Part shown: piece by piece, positions 6,359 to 8,035 of the stretch | How positions within the stretch are numbered: position 1 is the first letter of the stretch | How the letters are laid out: each line of letters begins with the position of its first letter | Made by a program: the position numbers and the translations under genes | NCBI GenBank assembly: GCA_023424585.1 | Contig: JAFADT010000789.1 | Location: forward strand, 1-8,035 | Source: Pseudomonadota bacterium | Lineage (GTDB): Bacteria; Myxococcota; Myxococcia; Myxococcales; Myxococcaceae | Direction of reading: 5' to 3' | DNA: 8,035 bases | The notes under the pieces: model-generated | Told to the model about the DNA's origin: nothing | The model's input: the letters and a program-made list of their open reading frames with translations, nothing else | Databases searched by the model: none

Positions 6359-6676
6359 TCAACGCGGCTTCGCCGCCTCCAGCGAGAGCGCTTCGCCGCG
6401 CAACCGCGCGTCCAGCCAGAACGTCCCACCCGGAACGATCGAGGCCACGATGGCCACGGCGATCCGCTTCGCGCCCCAGCGGTATTCGATGGCCGCCATC
6501 ATCAGCGTGTAGAGGTACCCCATGAACAGCAGGCCATGCGCCATGCCCACCACGCGCACGCCCAGGGGCATGTGCAGCACGTACTTCAGCGGCATGGCGA
6601 TGAGCAGCAGCACCAGGAAGGACAGGCCCTCCCAGAAGGCGACAAGACGGAAACGGCCCAGGGCGGTCTTCAGCAT
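6359..6676 (-). CDS. DUF3817 family integral membrane protein
   Basis: A 105-residue inner-membrane protein. It begins MLKTALGRFRLVAFWEGLSF, the typical start of DUF3817, and contains the conserved MPLKYVLHMPLGVRVVGMAH (28-47), in which an intracellular-looking polar stretch separates the first two helices. Three hydrophobic segments are evident, at roughly residues 12-30, 43-62 and 71-86. The tail is PGGTFWLDARLRGEALSLEA. The family has no established function; members are small three-helix proteins often found as single genes. The start is supported by AGAGAGG on the minus strand (6682-6688), 5 bases before ATG. A TTGACG on the minus strand (6707-6712) could be a -35 element, but no good -10 follows at the right distance. 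The gene ends 2 bases beyond the zinc-finger remnant's stop and is divergent from the SIS gene. Confidence 0.88.
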   Translation of the reverse strand: MLKTALGRFRLVAFWEGLSFLVLLLIAMPLKYVLHMPLGVRVVGMAHGLLFMGYLYTLMMAAIEYRWGAKRIAVAIVASIVPGGTFWLDARLRGEALSLEAAKPR

Positions 6677-6755
6677 GACGTCCTCTCTTGTCCACCCCTC
6701 CCCCGCCGTCAAGACACCTGGCGGAGCCCCCCGGGCCTGCCCGCTCCATGGCCGG

Positions 6756-6796
6756 CCTGACATCACGACCTCCCGAGCCGCGCGCGGGATGTCGGG
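6756..6796. promoter_or_regulatory. Interrupted inverted repeat in the DUF3817/SIS intergenic region
   Basis: CCTGACATC (6756-6764) and GATGTCGGG (6788-6796) are inverted copies with one mismatch (8 of 9 pairs), separated by 23 bases. The centre-to-centre distance is 32 bases, about three helical turns, which would suit a dimeric regulator binding two half-sites. It lies 60 bases upstream of the SIS gene start in the 180-base divergent region. No known amino-sugar regulator site (such as the DasR palindrome) is recognisable, and chance repeats are common in GC-rich DNA. Confidence 0.25.
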
Positions 6797-6844
6797 CGCA
6801 TCACGCCTGCCGCCTTCGTCACCCCGTCCAGCCCCGGAGGCTGC

Positions 6845-6850
6845 TATCCC
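6845..6850 (+). promoter_or_regulatory. Candidate -10 box (TATCCC) for the SIS/nagA operon
   Basis: TATCCC sits 6 bases before the GTG start of the SIS gene. Transcription starting the usual 6-7 bases downstream would begin at the G of the start codon, making a leaderless mRNA, which fits the absence of any Shine-Dalgarno sequence just upstream. No clear -35 element is seen. Confidence 0.28.
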
Positions 6851-6856
6851 CTGCGC

Positions 6857-7903
6857 GTGGACCCCACCCCGCCCAACCCATCCCTCCCCGCGCTCGCGCG
6901 TGAGGCCGCCCAGGCTCCAGACGCGGCCCGACGCCAGCTCGAGCGCTGCCGCGAGACCTTCTCCTACCTGGGCGCTCGCCTGCGCCGCACGCCGCCCCGC
7001 TTCGTCGTCACCTGCGCGCGGGGCAGCTCCGACCACGCGGCCGTCTACGGCAAGTACCTCATCGAGACCACGCTGGGCCGCGCCGTCGCCTCCCTGGGCC
7101 CCAGCGTCGCGTCCGTCTACAACACGCGCTCCCTGGACCTGCGCGACGCGCTCTTCGTCGCCGTCTCCCAGTCCGGCCGGAGCCCCGACCTCCTGCGCAT
7201 GACCGAGGCCGCCCGCGCGGGGGGCGCCGTCGTGCTGGGCCTCATCAACGACGAGTCCTCGCCGCTGGCCGCGCTGTGCGACGTGCACATCCCGCTGTCC
7301 GCCGGCCCCGAGCACAGCGTCGCCGCCACCAAGTCCTATCTGCTCTCCGGCCTCGCCTTCCTCCAGCTCGTCGCGCACTGGTCGGACTCCGCGGAGCTGC
7401 ACGAGGCCGCCCGGCGGCTCCCGGACGCGCTGGAGGCGGCGGCCAGGCTCGACTGGTGGCCGGCGCTCGCGACGCTCAAGGATGCCACCAGCCTCTACGT
7501 CGTCGGCCGGGGCAGCGGCCTGGGCGCCGCGCTGGAGATGGCCCTCAAGCTCAAGGAGACCTGCCGCCTGCACGCCGAAGCCTTCAGCGCCGCGGAGGTC
7601 CTCCACGGTCCGCTCGAGCTCGTGCGGCCGGGCTTCCCCGTGCTCGCGCTGGGGCAGGACGACAACGCCGCGCAGGGCACTCGCGACGTCGCGCGGCGCA
7701 TGGTCGAACTGGGCGCGGACGTCCACTCCGCCCTGCCCGTCCCCGGCGCGCGAGCCTTGCCCACGCTGCCGGACCTTCCCGCGGCCCTGGCGCCGCTGTG
7801 CCAGGTGCAGAGCTTCTACTTCGCGGTGCACCGGCTCGCGACGGCGCGAGGGCTGGACCCGGACGCCCCCACGCACCTGCGCAAGGTCACGGAGACCGTG
7901 TGA
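6857..7903 (+). CDS. Double-SIS-domain protein, probable glucosamine-6-phosphate deaminase (NagB-II type)
   Basis: A cytoplasmic protein of 348 residues, matching the isomerase half of GlmS without its glutaminase domain. SIS domain 1 shows ARGSSDHAAVYGKYLIE (54-70), SQSGRSPDLL (104-113) and AGPEHSVAATKSY (149-161). SIS domain 2 shows VVGRGSGLGAALEMALKLKE (215-234), HAEAFSAAEVLHGPLELV (239-256) and the C-terminal LDPDAPTHLRKVTETV (333-348). E234, H250 and K343 fall where GlmS has sugar-handling residues. Without the glutaminase domain such proteins are usually deaminases (NagB-II, glucosamine-6-phosphate to fructose-6-phosphate and ammonia) or fructosamine-phosphate deglycases. The probable nagA downstream favours the deaminase. 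The start is GTG 6857 with no Shine-Dalgarno. The stop TGA (7901-7903) overlaps the next ATG in TGATG, indicating translational coupling. Confidence 0.9.
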   Translation: MDPTPPNPSLPALAREAAQAPDAARRQLERCRETFSYLGARLRRTPPRFVVTCARGSSDHAAVYGKYLIETTLGRAVASLGPSVASVYNTRSLDLRDALFVAVSQSGRSPDLLRMTEAARAGGAVVLGLINDESSPLAALCDVHIPLSAGPEHSVAATKSYLLSGLAFLQLVAHWSDSAELHEAARRLPDALEAAARLDWWPALATLKDATSLYVVGRGSGLGAALEMALKLKETCRLHAEAFSAAEVLHGPLELVRPGFPVLALGQDDNAAQGTRDVARRMVELGADVHSALPVPGARALPTLPDLPAALAPLCQVQSFYFAVHRLATARGLDPDAPTHLRKVTETV

Positions 7904-7998
7904 TGCCCGCCGTCATTCAAGGCGCGCACGTCTCCGCGCGCCTCCAGCGCCTCGAAGGCCGCGCCGTCATCTTCCGCGAGCCCACGGAGCTTGAGTGA
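7903..7998 (+). CDS. 31-codon mini-ORF, a partial duplicate of the following gene's start
   Basis: ATG 7903 overlaps the SIS stop and the frame ends at TGA 7996-7998, which in turn overlaps the ATG of the next gene. The peptide starts MPAVIQGAHV, closely matching MPTSTILQGARV of the next gene, then continues SARLQRLEGRAVIFREPTEL before the stop. Possible explanations are a tandem duplication of the nagA 5' end whose copy lost its frame, a leader peptide that couples nagA to the SIS gene, or an assembly artefact. The perfect overlapping junctions at both ends suggest it would be translated; whether the peptide has a role is unknown. Confidence 0.45.
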   Translation: MPAVIQGAHVSARLQRLEGRAVIFREPTELE

Positions 7999-8034
7999 TG
8001 CCCACCTCCACCATCCTTCAAGGCGCGCGCGTCT
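7916..8034 (+). repeat. Direct repeat pair, 18 bases with one mismatch, 101 bases apart
   Basis: TTCAAGGCGCGCACGTCT at 7916-7933 recurs as TTCAAGGCGCGCGCGTCT at 8017-8034. Each copy follows a TGATGCCC start junction (7901-7908 and 7996-8003), so the similarity covers the start of both frames, with a 6-base length difference inside. The second copy runs to within one base of the window end, so the full repeat length is not visible. Confidence 0.8.
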
Positions 8035-8035
8035 T
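7998..8035 (+). CDS. nagA: 5' end of a probable N-acetylglucosamine-6-phosphate deacetylase (partial)
   Basis: Twelve complete codons, MPTSTILQGARV, are visible from ATG 7998. A short beta strand of the form 'ILQGARV' at the very N-terminus is typical of amidohydrolase-fold enzymes such as NagA, in which it begins the small beta-sandwich domain. The position directly after a NagB-II-like SIS gene, with a four-base ATGA overlap to the preceding mini-ORF, supports NagA, which removes acetate from N-acetylglucosamine-6-phosphate to feed the deaminase. The identification depends mainly on context; another amidohydrolase, such as dihydroorotase or an imidazolonepropionase-like enzyme, cannot be excluded. 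Confidence 0.5.
   Translation, partial: MPTSTILQGARV

Noticed and set aside
6677..7876. Minus-strand open frame extending upstream of the DUF3817 gene, antisense to the SIS gene
   Set aside because: Only the last 105 residues match a family. A good Shine-Dalgarno before ATG 6676 fixes the true start, and the rest is the complement of the SIS gene.
1..8035. CRISPR array, tRNA, rRNA, insertion sequence or prophage elements
   Set aside because: I saw no regularly spaced repeats, tRNA cloverleaf signatures, transposase or integrase motifs, or IS-type terminal inverted repeats. The only direct repeat noted is the pair at 7916-8034.

Overview
The window is high-GC DNA (roughly 70% by eye) with strongly G/C-biased third codon positions, dense genes on both strands, lipoprotein and outer-membrane genes, a Lys/Ala-rich histone-H1-like protein tail and Uma2, DUF3817 and B-box zinc-finger families. 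This fits a myxobacterium (Myxococcus/Corallococcus type). The assignment is by gene content and composition only; no search was run.

Layout. (1) 1-1829: the tail of an unknown gene, a minus-strand lipoprotein gene (97-639) and a divergent gene for a signal-peptide-bearing, probably beta-barrel outer-membrane protein (774-1829). (2) 1858-2172: a small minus-strand TPR protein. (3) 2234-5227: four co-directional genes, rsfS (with a long basic N-terminal tail), rlmH, an RtcB-type RNA ligase resembling the release-factor-H-coupled branch, and a ComF phosphoribosyltransferase-like gene. The first three concern the ribosome or RNA. (4) 5238-6676: an accessory-looking stretch with a minus-strand Uma2-family nuclease-like gene, the frameshifted remains of a B-box zinc-finger gene (6119-6357), and a minus-strand DUF3817 membrane protein. 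(5) 6857-8035: an amino-sugar operon with a double-SIS protein related to the GlmS isomerase half and NagB-II, then a 31-codon mini-ORF, then the start of a probable nagA. The last three are joined by overlapping stop/start codons.

How the genes fit together. RsfS blocks 50S/30S joining in starvation, and RlmH methylates the 23S helix 69 pseudouridine on assembled 70S ribosomes; this pair is conserved in many bacteria. The RtcB-type ligase beside them, with no release factor H gene visible, suggests an RNA- or rRNA-repair role linked to ribosome upkeep (inference). The SIS protein and NagA would together turn N-acetylglucosamine-6-phosphate into fructose-6-phosphate.

No wholly new multi-gene system is evident. 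The most unusual points are the histone-like tail on RsfS, the RtcB ligase without prfH in a ribosome-gene setting, the duplicated nagA start that creates a coupled mini-ORF, the zinc-finger gene whose reading frame is restored by removing one C, and -10-like boxes only 6-9 nt from several start codons.
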